In this document: positions 23,358 to 23,483 of the stretch, one piece after another
How positions within the stretch are numbered: position 1 is the stretch's first letter
Layout of the letters: every line of letters starts with the position of its first letter
Source of the DNA: Nostoc sp. CHAB 5834
Lineage (GTDB): Bacteria; Cyanobacteriota; Cyanobacteriia; Cyanobacteriales; Nostocaceae
Assembly: GCA_020829485.1 (NCBI GenBank)
Contig: JAIVFU010000096.1
Location: forward strand, 1-23,483
Reading direction: 5' to 3'
DNA length: 23,483 nucleotides
The notes under the pieces: model-generated
Database searches by the model: none
Told to the model about the DNA's origin: nothing
The model's input: only the letters and a program-made list of their open reading frames with translations
Position numbers and translations under genes: made by a program

Positions 23358-23483
23358 TTAAGCTTCCCCGGTCTGAAGACGCGGGGATTTCTGAAGAGTC
23401 CACAAAAGAACTTTCTTAGGCATACTTAAAATGCCTCTACCTACTCCACTTAAGTCAAACTTAAATATCGCAGCTACTTTTCT
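23358..23483 (-). other. Short partial open frame at the right edge
   Basis: On the minus strand a frame of 41 codons enters from the edge and stops at TAA (23358-23360). The peptide ends in VLLWTLQKSPRLQTGEA, and its last codons overlap the hairpin at 23366-23386. It may be the tail of a transposase-type gene lying outside the window, or chance. No family was recognised with confidence. Confidence 0.25.
23366..23386 (-). mobile_element. Possible IS200/IS605-type hairpin end
   Basis: CCCCG and CGGGG arms enclose a loop with its own GTCT/AGAC pairing. Read on the minus strand it has the form CCCCGCGTCTTCAGACCGGG followed by GAAG, close to the element at 65-106. Hairpins of this shape mark IS200/IS605 ends and TnpB guide-RNA ends in cyanobacteria; here this is inference. 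Confidence 0.3.

Overview
The window looks like chromosome of a filamentous, Nostoc-type cyanobacterium. The octamer GCGATCGC (HIP1) occurs about 28 times by eye. There is a full photosystem II psbA gene, cyanobacterial phosphoenolpyruvate carboxylase, plant/cyanobacterial-style DXS and MtnA, and the spacers carry the heptamer tandem repeats and hairpin repeats typical of heterocyst-forming genomes. No rRNA, tRNA, CRISPR array, prophage or plasmid gene was seen.

Layout. 1-489: hairpin-rich spacer with a large cruciform and one arm of a dispersed repeat. 490-2257 (+): dhaK-dhaL, dihydroxyacetone kinase, with no dhaM nearby. 2297-2449 and 6181-6322: two inverted copies of one MITE-like element, bracketing dxs (2679-4586, +) and mtnA (4905-5966, +); the second copy adjoins the last ~37 codons of a broken FG-GAP/VCBS-repeat gene. 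6323-8623: repeat-rich spacer holding a secreted LEA-like small protein (-), a probably split small gene (-), a nested inverted-repeat element and a 3 x 21 bp tandem repeat. 8624-10690 (-): aldo/keto reductase, a conserved-looking small protein and a small membrane protein. 10811-14251 (-): ppc with a small membrane-protein gene upstream. 14753-19397 (+): a two-gene cell-surface acylation module, a large SGNH/DUF1574-type protein followed by an MBOAT O-acyltransferase. 19738-20820 (+): psbA with a promoter candidate and a strong terminator. 20919-21617 (+): Uma2-family nuclease-fold protein. 21895-23286 (+): ACT-domain malic enzyme. The right edge has a short open frame and a hairpin related to one at the left edge, possibly both IS200/IS605-type remnants.

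How the genes fit together. Most are housekeeping metabolism. DXS makes the isoprenoid precursor DXP from pyruvate and glyceraldehyde 3-phosphate. DhaKL makes DHAP. PEP carboxylase and malic enzyme act at opposite ends of the C4-acid node. MtnA belongs to methionine salvage. The SGNH-MBOAT pair probably O-acetylates an exported or envelope polysaccharide. Apart from dhaKL, the SGNH-MBOAT pair and perhaps ppc with its neighbours, they do not look like one co-regulated system.

The most unusual content is repeat biology and domain architecture: matching G-rich heptamer arrays that fill the spacers of two co-directional gene pairs; a related G-rich tract translated as a Pro/Ala/Ser insert inside PEP carboxylase; the MITE pair; and four divergent repeats, each with LHIxC-like and P-x-W motifs, in the 1003-residue SGNH protein.
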